Source: Janthinobacterium sp. 1_2014MBL_MicDiv
GTDB lineage: Bacteria > Pseudomonadota > Gammaproteobacteria > Burkholderiales > Burkholderiaceae_D
Assembly (NCBI RefSeq): GCF_001865675.1
Contig: NZ_CP011319.1
Coordinates: forward strand, 5,828,001 to 5,892,000
Length of the DNA: 64,000 nucleotides
Reading direction: 5' to 3'
The notes below the pieces were generated by a model. That model was given only the letters and a program-made list of their open reading frames with translations, was not told where the DNA came from and did no database searches. A program made the translations under genes and the position numbers. Positions 9,347-19,582 of this stretch are shown piece after piece. The stretch's first letter is position 1. The number at the start of each line of letters is the position of its first letter.

Positions 9347-12300
9347 TCAGGCGACGGTGGCCGCCACCGGTGCCGCCACGGCGATTGGCACCACGGGCGG
9401 GGCGTTGAAGGCGATCAGCAAGCTTGCCTCCTTCTCCTTGGCCGCCTTCAGGTGACGCTCCTTCACATGGCCATAGCCGCGGATGTCTTCCGGAATACTG
9501 GCGATGGCCACGGCTTGCGCCAGTTTGGCCGTCGTCAGCTTGGGCAGCAGGCCGCCCACCGTCGCGCGGTAGTCACGAATCAGCGCGCGTTCCATCTTGC
9601 GTTCGGCCGTGTAGCCGAAGATGTCGAACGCGCCGCCGCGCAAGCCCTTGAACTTGGCCAGCACGCCGAACGCCTTCATCATCCATGGGCCGAATTCCTT
9701 CTTCACCAGATGACCCTGGGCATCGGTCTTCGCCATGATCGGCGGCGCCAGGTGGAACTTGAGCTTGATGTCGCCTTCGAACATGGCGGCGATCTTCGCC
9801 TGGAAGGCGCCGTCCGTGTACAGACGCGCCACTTCGTACTCGTCCTTGTAGGCCATCAGCTTGTAGAAGTAGCGGGCCACGGCTTCCGTCAGGCGCAGGT
9901 GCGGGCCATTCAGGGCGCTTTCGGCGGCGCGCACCTGGCCGACGAAGTCCAGGTACTGCTGCGCATATGCGCGGTCCTGGTAAGCCGTCAGCAGGGCCAC
10001 GCGCTTCTCGATCAAATCATCGAGCGTTTCGATGCGCTTGAATTCCACCACTTTCGCCGGCGTCGTCATGCGCACCAGGCTGGCCGTATCGTGGGCACCG
10101 GCGCGGCCCCAGTTGAAGGCGGCCTTGTTGAACGCCACCGAGACGTTGTTCAAGTCGATCGCCTTCATGATGGCCGCTTCGCTGAGTGGCACTTTGCCCT
10201 TTTGCCAGGCATAGCCGAGCATGAACATGTTCGTCGCGATGGAGTCGCCCATCAGCGCCGTGGCGATCTGGCCCGCGTCGATGAAGTCGACATGATCGCT
10301 GCCGCAAGCCTTTTCGATTTCCATGCGCGCCGAGGCGCCGGGGAATTGCCAGTCCGGGTTCTTCACGAAGGCGGCCGTCGACGAACTGGTCGAGTTGATC
10401 ATGGCCCAGCTGCGTCCTTCTCCCATGCGCGACAGGGCGTCGCGGCTGGCCGTGACGATCAGGTCGCAGCCGATGACGAGATCGGCCGCACCGGTGCCGA
10501 CGCGCGTCGAGTGGATGTCTTCCTGGCGGTCCGCCAGGCGCACGTGCGACATCACGGGGCCGCCCTTCTGCGCCAGGCCGCTCATGTCCAGCACGGAACA
10601 GCCCTTGCCTTCCACGTGGGCCGCCATGGCGAGGATCTGGCCGACGGTGACCACGCCCGTGCCGCCGATGCCGGTGACCAGGATGCCGAACGGTTCGGCC
10701 GTCGAAGGAATATCAGGCGTCGGCAAGGCCGGCACTGCCGGCGCGTCCTTGTCGGCGGCAGCCGCCTTCTTCGGCTTTTTCAGGCCGCCGCCTTCCACCG
10801 TCACGAAGCTCGGGCAGAAACCCGTCGTGCACGAGAAATCCTTGTTGCAGGACGACTGGTTGATCTGGCGCTTGCGCCCCAGTTCCGTTTCCAGCGGTTC
10901 CACCGACAGGCAGTTCGATTGCACGGAGCAGTCGCCGCAGCCTTCGCAGACGGCTTCGTTGATGACGGCGCGCTTGGCCGGGTCCGGGTATTCATTGCGT
11001 TTCCGGCGGCGGCGCTTTTCCGAGGCGCAGGTCTGGTCGTAGATCATGGCCGATACGCCAGGCATGTCGCGCAGTTCGCGCTGCACGTCCATCAGTTCCG
11101 AACGGTGGCGCACGGTGACGCCTTCCGCCCAGGCGTAATCGTCCGGGTACTTTTCCGGTTCGTCGGTGACGACGATGATCGGGCCGACGCCTTCGGCGGC
11201 GATCTGGCGCGAAATGATGGCCGGCGACAGCGGGCCGTCGAACTCCTGGCCGCCCGTCATGGCCACCGCATCGTTGAACAGGATCTTGTAGGTGATGTTC
11301 ACCTTGGCCGAGACGGCCGCGCGGATGGCCAGGATGCCCGAGTGGAAATACGTGCCGTCACCGAGGTTGGTAAACACGTGCTTTTCATTCGTGAACGGCG
11401 CCTGCCCCACCCAGGTGACGCCTTCGGCGCCCATGTGGGTAAACGTCGAGGTCTCCCGGTCCATCCACAGCACCATGTAGTGGCAGCCGATGCCGGCCAG
11501 CGCGCGCGAGCCTTCGGGTACCTTGGTCGAGCTGTTGTGCGGACAGCCCGAGCAGAAGAACGGTGTGCGGTCCTTTTGCGGATCGGGTTTCACGCTGATC
11601 GCTTTCAGCACATTCTCTTTGGCTTCCAGGTAGGCGATGCGTTCCTTCACGCGCTGCTCGACGGGGTGGCCCGCGTAGTAGCGCGAAATGCGGCTGGCAA
11701 TGGCGCGCGCGATCATCGCCGGGTTCAGCTCATACGTGGCCGGCAGCAGCCAGTCGCCGTGACCCGTGCCCTTCTGGTTGCTCCACTCGCCCGTGTCGTC
11801 GAACTTGCCGACCACGCGCGGACGCTCGCCATCCTTCAGGTTGTACAGCTCTTCCTTCAGCGCGTATTCGAGGATCTGGCGCTTTTCTTCCACCACGAGG
11901 ATCTCGTCGAGGCCCTTGGCGAATTCGTGCACGCCGTCCGCTTCCAGCGGCCACGTCATGCCGATCTTGTACAGGCGGATGCCGATGTCGGACGCCGTCT
12001 GCTCGTCGATGCCCAGGTCGGCCAGCGCCTGGCGCGTATCGAGGTAGGATTTGCCGGCCGTGATGATGCCGATGCGCGCCTTCGGGCTGTCCCAGATGAT
12101 TTTATTGAGCTTGTTGGCGCGCGCATACGCCAGCGCCGCATACCACTTGTAGCTGTTCATCCGCACTTCCTGCTCCAGCACCGTGTCGGGCCAGCGGATG
12201 TTCAGGCCACCGGCCGGCATCTCGAAGTCGGTCGGCAGGGTGATCTGCACGCGGTCCGGGTCGAAGTCGACGGCGGCGCCCGACTCGATGATGTCGGTCA

Positions 12301-12943
12301 CGCATTTCATCGACACCCACAGGCCCGTGTAGCGGCTCATGGCCCAGGCGTGCAAGCCGTAGTCGATGTATTCCTGCACCGACGACGGATACAGCACGGG
12401 GATGCCGCAGGCGTTCAGGATATGGTCGGACTGGTGCGCCGTGGACGACGATTTCGCCGCATGGTCGTCGCCAGCCAGCACCAGCACGCCGCCATGCTTG
12501 GCGGAACCGGCGTTATTCGCGTGCTTGAACACGTCGCCGCAGCGGTCAACGCCGGGGCCCTTGCCGTACCACATGCCGAAGACGCCGTCGTATTTCGCGT
12601 CTTCGAACAGATTCGTTTGCTGCGTGCCCCAGACGGCCGTGGCGGCCAGGTCTTCGTTCAGGCCCGGGTGGAATTTGACGTGGTGCTCGTCGAGGTATTT
12701 TTTTGCCTTGATCGCCGTCATGTCGACGGACGTCACGGGCGAACCGCGGTAGCCGGTGATGTAGCCGGCCGTATTCAGGCCCGCTTTCAGGTCGCGCTCG
12801 CGCTGCAGCATGGGCAGGCGGATCAGCGCCTGCGTGCCCGTCATGAAGGCGCGGCCACGCTCGAGCGTGTATTTGTCGTTCAGGGAAATGTCGGCCGCGT
12901 GCGGGCCTGGCTCAAGACTCGAGCCCTTGACTGGTGCATTCAT
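9347..12943 (-). CDS. Fused indolepyruvate ferredoxin oxidoreductase
   Basis: A 1198-residue single-chain 2-oxoacid:ferredoxin oxidoreductase. The thiamine diphosphate site is marked by NLGDGTYFHSG near residue 530, preceded by CSGCPHNSS. A ferredoxin-like 4Fe-4S motif CEGCGDCSVQSNC lies near 665, and the gamma-type domain begins at GIGGTGVVTVGQIL near 760. This order matches the long fused indolepyruvate family of proteobacteria, which oxidises aryl pyruvates from Trp, Phe and Tyr transamination to aryl-acetyl-CoA. The start is supported by GGAGA eight bases upstream of the ATG. The hppD gene upstream on the same strand fits aromatic amino acid breakdown. Substrate specificity is inferred. 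Confidence 0.93.
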   Translation of the reverse strand: MNAPVKGSSLEPGPHAADISLNDKYTLERGRAFMTGTQALIRLPMLQRERDLKAGLNTAGYITGYRGSPVTSVDMTAIKAKKYLDEHHVKFHPGLNEDLAATAVWGTQQTNLFEDAKYDGVFGMWYGKGPGVDRCGDVFKHANNAGSAKHGGVLVLAGDDHAAKSSSTAHQSDHILNACGIPVLYPSSVQEYIDYGLHAWAMSRYTGLWVSMKCVTDIIESGAAVDFDPDRVQITLPTDFEMPAGGLNIRWPDTVLEQEVRMNSYKWYAALAYARANKLNKIIWDSPKARIGIITAGKSYLDTRQALADLGIDEQTASDIGIRLYKIGMTWPLEADGVHEFAKGLDEILVVEEKRQILEYALKEELYNLKDGERPRVVGKFDDTGEWSNQKGTGHGDWLLPATYELNPAMIARAIASRISRYYAGHPVEQRVKERIAYLEAKENVLKAISVKPDPQKDRTPFFCSGCPHNSSTKVPEGSRALAGIGCHYMVLWMDRETSTFTHMGAEGVTWVGQAPFTNEKHVFTNLGDGTYFHSGILAIRAAVSAKVNITYKILFNDAVAMTGGQEFDGPLSPAIISRQIAAEGVGPIIVVTDEPEKYPDDYAWAEGVTVRHRSELMDVQRELRDMPGVSAMIYDQTCASEKRRRRKRNEYPDPAKRAVINEAVCEGCGDCSVQSNCLSVEPLETELGRKRQINQSSCNKDFSCTTGFCPSFVTVEGGGLKKPKKAAAADKDAPAVPALPTPDIPSTAEPFGILVTGIGGTGVVTVGQILAMAAHVEGKGCSVLDMSGLAQKGGPVMSHVRLADRQEDIHSTRVGTGAADLVIGCDLIVTASRDALSRMGEGRSWAMINSTSSSTAAFVKNPDWQFPGASARMEIEKACGSDHVDFIDAGQIATALMGDSIATNMFMLGYAWQKGKVPLSEAAIMKAIDLNNVSVAFNKAAFNWGRAGAHDTASLVRMTTPAKVVEFKRIETLDDLIEKRVALLTAYQDRAYAQQYLDFVGQVRAAESALNGPHLRLTEAVARYFYKLMAYKDEYEVARLYTDGAFQAKIAAMFEGDIKLKFHLAPPIMAKTDAQGHLVKKEFGPWMMKAFGVLAKFKGLRGGAFDIFGYTAERKMERALIRDYRATVGGLLPKLTTAKLAQAVAIASIPEDIRGYGHVKERHLKAAKEKEASLLIAFNAPPVVPIAVAAPVAATVA

Positions 12944-13138
12944 TACTTGTCTCCATTATTCTCGGTGCTACGCGTGCAAAGTCGGTTGAACTCACACGTA
13001 CCGGCCGCGCTTTGTGAGCATGCCGGTGCGGAAAAATGACTTGTTTGTCGTAGACTACCACAGGAATGCGTGCAGTTCTTTGCTGCACTGCACTCCCAGG
13101 CTGCTGCTATTTTTACTACTATTTGTTACAAAGCAACA

Positions 13139-14266
<1,128 letters not shown>

Positions 14267-14391
14267 GATGTCTCCTCCAAGAAGTAGCGCACAGTATAGG
14301 CGCGGTCTGTGGGCATTAAATGCCAAAGATCTCCCGAACAATCATGATTTGCGCAATAATATTGCGTGAAACAAGAACCACCGGAGGAAGC
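14267..14391. promoter_or_regulatory. Divergent hppD/lrp control region with two palindromes
   Basis: This 125-base gap holds two perfect inverted repeats: GGCATT-A-AATGCC (14312-14324), which overlaps the expected -35 zone of hppD, and CGCAAT-AAT-ATTGCG (14352-14366), close to the lrp start. A hppD -10 candidate TATACT is at 14293-14298 on the minus strand. Lrp/AsnC proteins bind such short imperfect palindromes in tandem, so this is a likely autoregulation and hppD control site. Binding is inferred. Confidence 0.6.
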
Positions 14392-14916
14392 ATGAGCAAA
14401 ATTACGCTGGATAAAACGGACCGCAAGATCCTCGCCGTCCTGCAGGCCGACGGCCGCCTGTCGAATCAGGACGTGGCCGAGCAGGTCAGCCTGTCGCCGT
14501 CGCCATGCTTGCGCCGCGTCAAACGGCTGGAAGAAGCGGGCGTGATCCGCCAGTACGTGGCCCTGCTGGACCCGGAAAAGATCGGCCTGGGCTTGCTGGC
14601 CTACGTCAACGTGCGCCTGGAAAAGCACAGCGACGCCACCGCGCACAGCACGGCGCGCGTGCTGGCGCCCAACCTGGTGACGAACACGTCGCCGCGCGCC
14701 GACTTCGCCGTGGCCGTGGCGCAATGGCCGGAAGTGGTGGCGTGCTATGCGATGACGGGGGAGATGGATTACCTGCTGCGCGTGCACGTGGAAGACATGG
14801 AGCATTTTTCCCGCTTCATGATGGCGACCCTGCTGCGCCACCCGGCCGTGCTGGACGTCAAATCGAGCTTCGCCTTGCAGCGCATCAAGGATACGACGGC
14901 CCTGCCGCTGCTGTAA
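14392..14916 (+). CDS. Lrp/AsnC family transcriptional regulator
   Basis: A 174-residue protein. Residues 1-60 form the AsnC-type HTH (LDKTDRKILAVLQADGRLSN then VSLSPSPCLRRVKRLEEAGVI); the remainder is the RAM ligand-binding domain (YAMTGEMDYLLRVHVEDME). These regulators form octamers and sense amino acids. The start at 14392 has GGAGGAAG upstream. Divergence from hppD with palindromes between suggests that it responds to tyrosine, phenylalanine or a related metabolite, but this is not shown. It converges directly on the GNAT gene, whose stop begins at the very next base. Confidence 0.95.
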   Translation: MSKITLDKTDRKILAVLQADGRLSNQDVAEQVSLSPSPCLRRVKRLEEAGVIRQYVALLDPEKIGLGLLAYVNVRLEKHSDATAHSTARVLAPNLVTNTSPRADFAVAVAQWPEVVACYAMTGEMDYLLRVHVEDMEHFSRFMMATLLRHPAVLDVKSSFALQRIKDTTALPLL

Positions 14917-15633
14917 TTACTCGGCTGGCGGCGGCGGCGGGGGGAGCACCAGCTTCTTGCGCCCCGGCAAGCGCTCGAACAGCTTGTACGCGGCGCGCGC
15001 GTTGGCCTTGAACGTGTAGTCGAACATGGCGAACTGCTCCTGCACGGCTTCCTGCAGCATGCTCGATGGGTTCGGCGGCAATAGTTTCAAATAAGCATCT
15101 GCTTCGCCATAGTCGCGCTGGATTTCCATGCCCGCCTTCTTGGCGATATGCATCATCGTCTTGTTGGACGACAAACAATGCATGTACAGGGTGTCGACGT
15201 CGTTGTTGCGGCAGTGGATCGCCGCCCGCTCGAACAGTTTCGAACCCACACCCATGCCGCGCATGGATTTCGACACGGACACGCCAAACTCGGCCACCTG
15301 CTCCTTGTCCGTCACCACGCTTTTCGCCGGCGACTGGTCCTTCGGCGCGAACGCCAGATGCCCCACGCCCACCAGCTTGAACAGGCTGTTGTAGACGCCG
15401 TAAATCATGTCGCGCGAGAAATCCATCTTTTGCACGTACTGCGCCACGAGTTCGTCGGGCAAGGCGCTGCCGAATCGCAGCAGCCGGTCGCTGCGCTCGA
15501 GCGAGAGGAAATGCTTCATCATGCGGCGCCGGTCGCGCTCGTGCAGTTGCTTGACGAGCACGGTCGGCCGCGCGCCGCCGCTACGGCTGAGCCAGCGGCG
15601 AAACGGGTTTTGAAACAGCTTGGGTAAGGTCAC
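14917..15633 (-). CDS. GNAT family N-acetyltransferase with proline-rich tail
   Basis: A 238-residue protein with a GNAT core. The acetyl-CoA loop is seen in VSKSMRGMGVGSKLFERAAI, followed by a strand pair and the helix with NKTMMHIAKKAGM. After the core comes an extension ending in LVLPPPPPPAE; six prolines in a row would need EF-P for translation. The start is GTG with GGAG six bases upstream. The substrate is unknown. It follows cca on the same strand with a gap of 87 bases and overlaps no other gene; the stop abuts that of the Lrp gene. Confidence 0.85.
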   Translation of the reverse strand: MTLPKLFQNPFRRWLSRSGGARPTVLVKQLHERDRRRMMKHFLSLERSDRLLRFGSALPDELVAQYVQKMDFSRDMIYGVYNSLFKLVGVGHLAFAPKDQSPAKSVVTDKEQVAEFGVSVSKSMRGMGVGSKLFERAAIHCRNNDVDTLYMHCLSSNKTMMHIAKKAGMEIQRDYGEADAYLKLLPPNPSSMLQEAVQEQFAMFDYTFKANARAAYKLFERLPGRKKLVLPPPPPPAE

Positions 15634-15720
15634 GTCGACTCCTGGAAGCGGTGCTGCCGCACGTCACGTCGCTATTGTGCAGTGCAACATCATGCCGCCA
15701 TTGTAGCGTATTCCCGCCAT

Positions 15721-16818
15721 TCAAGCCTGTGCCAGAAAGGCCGCCACGGCCGCCACCCGCGCCGCATGGATGACTTCCGGGATGCGTTTCGGGTCCGTGC
15801 AGCCTTGCGCCAGCGCGCCCGCGTTGACGGCGCGCGCCGCGTCCAGCCCGCCTTGCAGCCGCGCCGCCGGCGCAAAATCGCCGGTGACCAGCCCATCGCA
15901 GGCAACGGCTTGCAGCAGCTGCGCGTAGCGCTGCGGCTTGCGCAAGCCGTCGCAGCGCTCGCACAGGCTGACGATGGCCTCGGCGCTCAAGTCCAGCGCG
16001 CCGTTGATATTGTCCAGTTCGCGGGCCGCCATGACGGCCAGTTCGCGGCATTCATTGGGCACGCGCAGGCGCTCGCTCAACTGCTCGATGGCATCCTTGC
16101 GCATATGCAGCATCAAGGCCGCAAAGCGCACGGGCAAGTCAACACCTTGCGCGGCAGCATGGTCGATCACCTGCAGCAAACGCGCACTGACGGTGATTTC
16201 TCCCATGATGCGCGCCAGGGCGCCGCATTCCTGCAACACGGTCAACATGCGCGAAGGATGGCTTTCCATCAAGCCTTTCGCCACTTCCTGCCACACGCGC
16301 TCGGCCACGAGGGCGTCGACTTCGCCGTCAGCCACCATGCGGCGCATCAAGTCCATGGTGGCGGGCGCCACCGTGAAAGCGTCGTAGCGGGCGGCAAAGC
16401 GGGCCAGGCGCAAAATGCGCACGGGATCCTCGCCGAACGCGCCGGAGACGTGGCGGAACACCTTGTTCTCGATATCCGCGACGCCGCCGAACGGGTCCGT
16501 CAGGCTGCCATCCTCGGCCATGGCGATGGCGTTGATGGTGAGATCGCGCCGCACCAGGTCGTCTTCCAGGGTGACGTCGGGCGCCGTGTGGAAGACAAAG
16601 CCCCGGTAGCCGGGGGCCGTCTTGCGCTCCGTGCGGGCCAGCGCGTACTCTTCCTGCGTCTGCGGGTGCAGGAAGACGGGGAAATCCTTGCCGACGGGCC
16701 GGAAGCCCTGGCGCAGCATGTCCTCGGGCGTGGCGCCCACCACCACGTAATCGCGGTCCTTGATGGGCAGTCCCAGCAGTTGGTCGCGCACCGCGCCACC
16801 GACCGTGTAAATCTTCAT
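15721..16818 (-). CDS. cca: CCA-adding tRNA nucleotidyltransferase, shortened
   Basis: A 365-residue class II nucleotidyltransferase that adds or repairs the CCA end of tRNA. Hallmarks: GGAVRDQLLGLPIKDRD with the DRD metal pair, then LARTERK, then LVRRDLTINAIAM. The enterobacterial enzyme is about 412 residues and carries an HD phosphohydrolase domain. Here the region that should hold the HDLGK motif and the HHGH segment reads FAALMLHMRKDAIEQLSERL, so about 25 residues including the metal ligands seem to be missing. The CCA-adding activity should remain. It lies 13 bases after the GST gene, in a leftward group. Confidence 0.93.
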   Translation of the reverse strand: MKIYTVGGAVRDQLLGLPIKDRDYVVVGATPEDMLRQGFRPVGKDFPVFLHPQTQEEYALARTERKTAPGYRGFVFHTAPDVTLEDDLVRRDLTINAIAMAEDGSLTDPFGGVADIENKVFRHVSGAFGEDPVRILRLARFAARYDAFTVAPATMDLMRRMVADGEVDALVAERVWQEVAKGLMESHPSRMLTVLQECGALARIMGEITVSARLLQVIDHAAAQGVDLPVRFAALMLHMRKDAIEQLSERLRVPNECRELAVMAARELDNINGALDLSAEAIVSLCERCDGLRKPQRYAQLLQAVACDGLVTGDFAPAARLQGGLDAARAVNAGALAQGCTDPKRIPEVIHAARVAAVAAFLAQA

Positions 16819-16831
16819 GGTGAACTTTTCT

Positions 16832-17548
16832 TTAATCGGGTAATTCCGCGTCGTGCTTGGGCGCCGTTTCCGTTTCCGCCAGCGCTTCCGCGATCCAGCG
16901 CGCCACGGCCGGGTGCGCCTGCACGCGCTCGCAATACGCGTTCAGCGCCGGCGCCAGGCTCACGCCATAGGTGCGGAAACGCATGACGACGGGGGCGAAA
17001 TATGCGTCGGCGATGGAAAAGTCGCCAAACAGGAACTGGTGGTGGCCAAAGCGCGACAGACACTCTTCCCAGATTTCGCTGATGCGGCCGATGTCCGCCT
17101 GCGCGGCGGCCGTGCGGCCCCGCCCCGGCAGCTTGGCCTTGATATTCATCGACATGTCCGTGCGCAAGCCGGCGAAGCCGGAATGCATTTCCGCGCAGAC
17201 ACAGCGCGCCATGGCGCGCGCGGCCACGTCCTGCGGCCACAAATGCTTGTCCGGAAACTGCTCGGCCAGGTATTCGCAGATGGCCAGGCTGTCCCAGATC
17301 GTCATCTCGCCGGCCAGCAGCACGGGCACGCGGCCGCAGGCCGAATACTCGGCGATTTTCGTCGCCGTGTCGCTCTGGTCGAGCAGCACGCGCACTTCCT
17401 GGAACGGGATGCCGAAGGCCGTCATGGCCACCCACGGGCGCATCGACCAGGATGAGTAATTCTTGTTGCCGATGATGAGGGTCAGGCCCGGCTCGCGCGC
17501 GGCGGCCAGGGCTTGGGTCAGGCTGGGATCAAGGATGGTCGTTTGCAT
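16832..17548 (-). CDS. Glutathione S-transferase family protein
   Basis: A 238-residue protein with a thioredoxin-fold N-terminal domain (LTLIIGNKNYSSWSMRPWVA, with catalytic-type Ser in SSWS) and the cis-Pro segment GRVPVLLAGEMTIWDSLAI that binds the glutathione gamma-glutamyl group, followed by an all-helical C-terminal domain. The SSWSMRP signature is typical of a proteobacterial GST subgroup of unknown substrate. It is cytoplasmic. It lies 22 bases after the slt gene and 13 before cca, so the three are probably co-transcribed. No specific role can be read from the sequence. Confidence 0.9.
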   Translation of the reverse strand: MQTTILDPSLTQALAAAREPGLTLIIGNKNYSSWSMRPWVAMTAFGIPFQEVRVLLDQSDTATKIAEYSACGRVPVLLAGEMTIWDSLAICEYLAEQFPDKHLWPQDVAARAMARCVCAEMHSGFAGLRTDMSMNIKAKLPGRGRTAAAQADIGRISEIWEECLSRFGHHQFLFGDFSIADAYFAPVVMRFRTYGVSLAPALNAYCERVQAHPAVARWIAEALAETETAPKHDAELPD

Positions 17549-17570
17549 AATCAGCTATTCCAGGAAAGGT

Positions 17571-19550
17571 TCAAGGCAAATCGGCCGCGACGGCGCTGTT
17601 TTTCGGTCCCACGGTGCCCAGGCGCGCCTTCAGCGACTGCGGGCTCTTTTCGAACAGGGCCGCGTAATAGGTGGCGTTGGCCATCACGTTCTTCACGTAG
17701 CCGCGCGTTTCCGTGTAGGGAATGATCTCGGCAAAGATGGCGCCTTCCAGCGGCCGCGTCATGGTGGCGCGCCAGATGCGCAGGCGCCCCGGTCCCGCGT
17801 TATAGGCGGCGCTGGCCAGCACTTGCGAGCCGTCCAGGCCACCGAGCACCATGTTCAGGTAGTTGGTGCCCAGCAAGACGTTGGTGCGCACATCGCTCAG
17901 CGTTTCCGTGACGAAATCGGTCAGGCCGATCTTCTTGGCCACATAGCGGGCCGTCGACGGCATGACCTGCATCAGGCCGGAGGCGCCCACGTGCGACTGC
18001 GCATCCATGATGAAGCGCGATTCCTGGCGGATCAGGCCATACACCCAGGCCTTGTCCAGACCCAGGGTTTGCGTGGCCGGATGCATGACGTCGTCGTGCG
18101 GCGTCGGATAGCGCTGCGTATAGTCCACTTCCAGGCGCGTGCGGTCCGAGGTGTTGACCATGCGGTCGAGCACATTGTTCTGGCGCGCAAATTCCGCGGC
18201 CGCCAGGTGCTGGCGGTCCGTCATCGAGCGCAATTCCCAGTTCCACTCGCGCGTGCCTTCGAAGCGCAAACGCATGTTGAAAAATTTCAAGGCCCGCTGC
18301 AGGCCCGGATTGGCGGCCATGGCGGCGATTTCCGTCGGGCTGATCGGCTGGCCCGGCGGCGGCAAGACCAGATGGTTGCCCAGTTCCTCGTTGGCCAGCA
18401 AGCCATAGAAGTTCGACTGTTCGCTGATCGTGCGGTACAGCGCGTCGGCCTGGGCGTTCGGGCGGCCCGGCGTTTCCGCCTGCTGCGCGCGCGCCAGCCA
18501 GTACACCCAGGTCGGGTCCGCGCGCAGCGAGGCCGGCATGGCCTGGATGCTGGCCTTCACCAGCGGCCAGTTACCTTCGCGCAAGGCGATACGCGCCTTC
18601 CACTGCATCTGCTCCTGGGTCAGGGGCGCGCCATTGGTTTTTTGCCAATACTCAAACGCTTCCGGCGCCAGCGCATACGACGCCTGCAGGGCCAGGCTGG
18701 CCCAGCCGATGGCCTGTTCCTGCGCCGTCAGTTGCGCACTGGCCTTTTGCAGGGCCACCACGCCCAGCTTCAAGGTGCTTTTCGCCATGCGGCCGACAGC
18801 CACCAGGTACATTTCATGGTCGGCACGGCTGGCGCCCGCGCCCTTGGCCAGCACCAGCGCCGGCAAGTCGATCGCCTGCGCCATCTTCGCGTCGGATGCG
18901 CCCAGCAGCAGCGCGATGCGGCGCGCCGGCCCCGTGGCATTGGTCTGGCCCGCCAGGCGGATCTGCGCCCACAGGTCGTTCGTGTCGAACTGGCCGCTTT
19001 GCGCCAGCGCGGCGATCAGGCTGCCGCACGCTTCGCCATAGCCGGGCGGCGACACGAGCAGGGTGCGCGCCTCGGGCGCCACGTTCTGTCCCTTGGCGAT
19101 GCGGGACATCAGCGCATAGCACTTGAGCTGGGTGTCGTCGTCGAGGGCGAATTGCGGGTATTGTTCATCAAAGATGAGCCAGTCGCGCTTGCGGCCCAGC
19201 TCCAGCAGCCAGTCGTTGCGGAAACGGTCGGCGATGGCGCTGCCCTTGTAGCGGTTCAGGTAATCGCGAAATTGCGCTTCGCTCAACTGCTTGATGCGCG
19301 GTTTCAGCCGATAATAGTCAACATATGAGGGAATCTGGTAATTCGTCAGGCGCCCGGCATAGAAGTCCGCCTTGTCGACGTCATCCTTGCGCGCGGCGTC
19401 GCGCAGCAGCAGGAAGGCGTCGTCCTCGCTGCGCGTATCGGGCGCGGCGGGCGTTGCAGTGGCGGACACCTGGGCCAGGACGGCCAGGGGAGACATGGCC
19501 GATGCAACACACAGCATCGTGCCGGCAATCCATTTCAGTGGGGAAATCAA
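17571..19550 (-). CDS. slt: Soluble lytic murein transglycosylase (Slt70 type)
   Basis: A 659-residue periplasmic enzyme that cleaves peptidoglycan glycan strands to 1,6-anhydro products. A signal peptide ending at VLAQ is followed by a long alpha-helical superhelix and a C-terminal SLT domain: catalytic Glu in RQESRFIMDAQS, then SGLMQVMPSTARYV and SAAYNAGPGRLRIW. The start is a TTG at 19550, because this gives a normal signal peptide (MISPLKWIAGTMLCVASAM); an internal ATG twelve codons in would lack the positive N-region. It diverges from the formyl-THF cyclo-ligase gene with only 32 bases between them. Length and domain order fit the Slt70 family. Confidence 0.93.
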   Translation of the reverse strand: MISPLKWIAGTMLCVASAMSPLAVLAQVSATATPAAPDTRSEDDAFLLLRDAARKDDVDKADFYAGRLTNYQIPSYVDYYRLKPRIKQLSEAQFRDYLNRYKGSAIADRFRNDWLLELGRKRDWLIFDEQYPQFALDDDTQLKCYALMSRIAKGQNVAPEARTLLVSPPGYGEACGSLIAALAQSGQFDTNDLWAQIRLAGQTNATGPARRIALLLGASDAKMAQAIDLPALVLAKGAGASRADHEMYLVAVGRMAKSTLKLGVVALQKASAQLTAQEQAIGWASLALQASYALAPEAFEYWQKTNGAPLTQEQMQWKARIALREGNWPLVKASIQAMPASLRADPTWVYWLARAQQAETPGRPNAQADALYRTISEQSNFYGLLANEELGNHLVLPPPGQPISPTEIAAMAANPGLQRALKFFNMRLRFEGTREWNWELRSMTDRQHLAAAEFARQNNVLDRMVNTSDRTRLEVDYTQRYPTPHDDVMHPATQTLGLDKAWVYGLIRQESRFIMDAQSHVGASGLMQVMPSTARYVAKKIGLTDFVTETLSDVRTNVLLGTNYLNMVLGGLDGSQVLASAAYNAGPGRLRIWRATMTRPLEGAIFAEIIPYTETRGYVKNVMANATYYAALFEKSPQSLKARLGTVGPKNSAVAADLP

Positions 19551-19582
19551 TGTACGACTCTCAATCTTAACTTGATGGTGAT

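Noticed and set aside
9332..13039. A very long open frame on the plus strand opposite the indolepyruvate oxidoreductase gene
   Set aside because: The minus-strand gene has clear cofactor motifs, a ribosome site and a terminator. The opposite frame is Ala/Arg/His-rich without motifs, as expected from third-position GC bias.
19551..19582. 6S RNA beside the formyl-THF cyclo-ligase gene, as in enteric bacteria
   Set aside because: Only 32 bases separate it from slt, too short for an RNA of about 180 bases.
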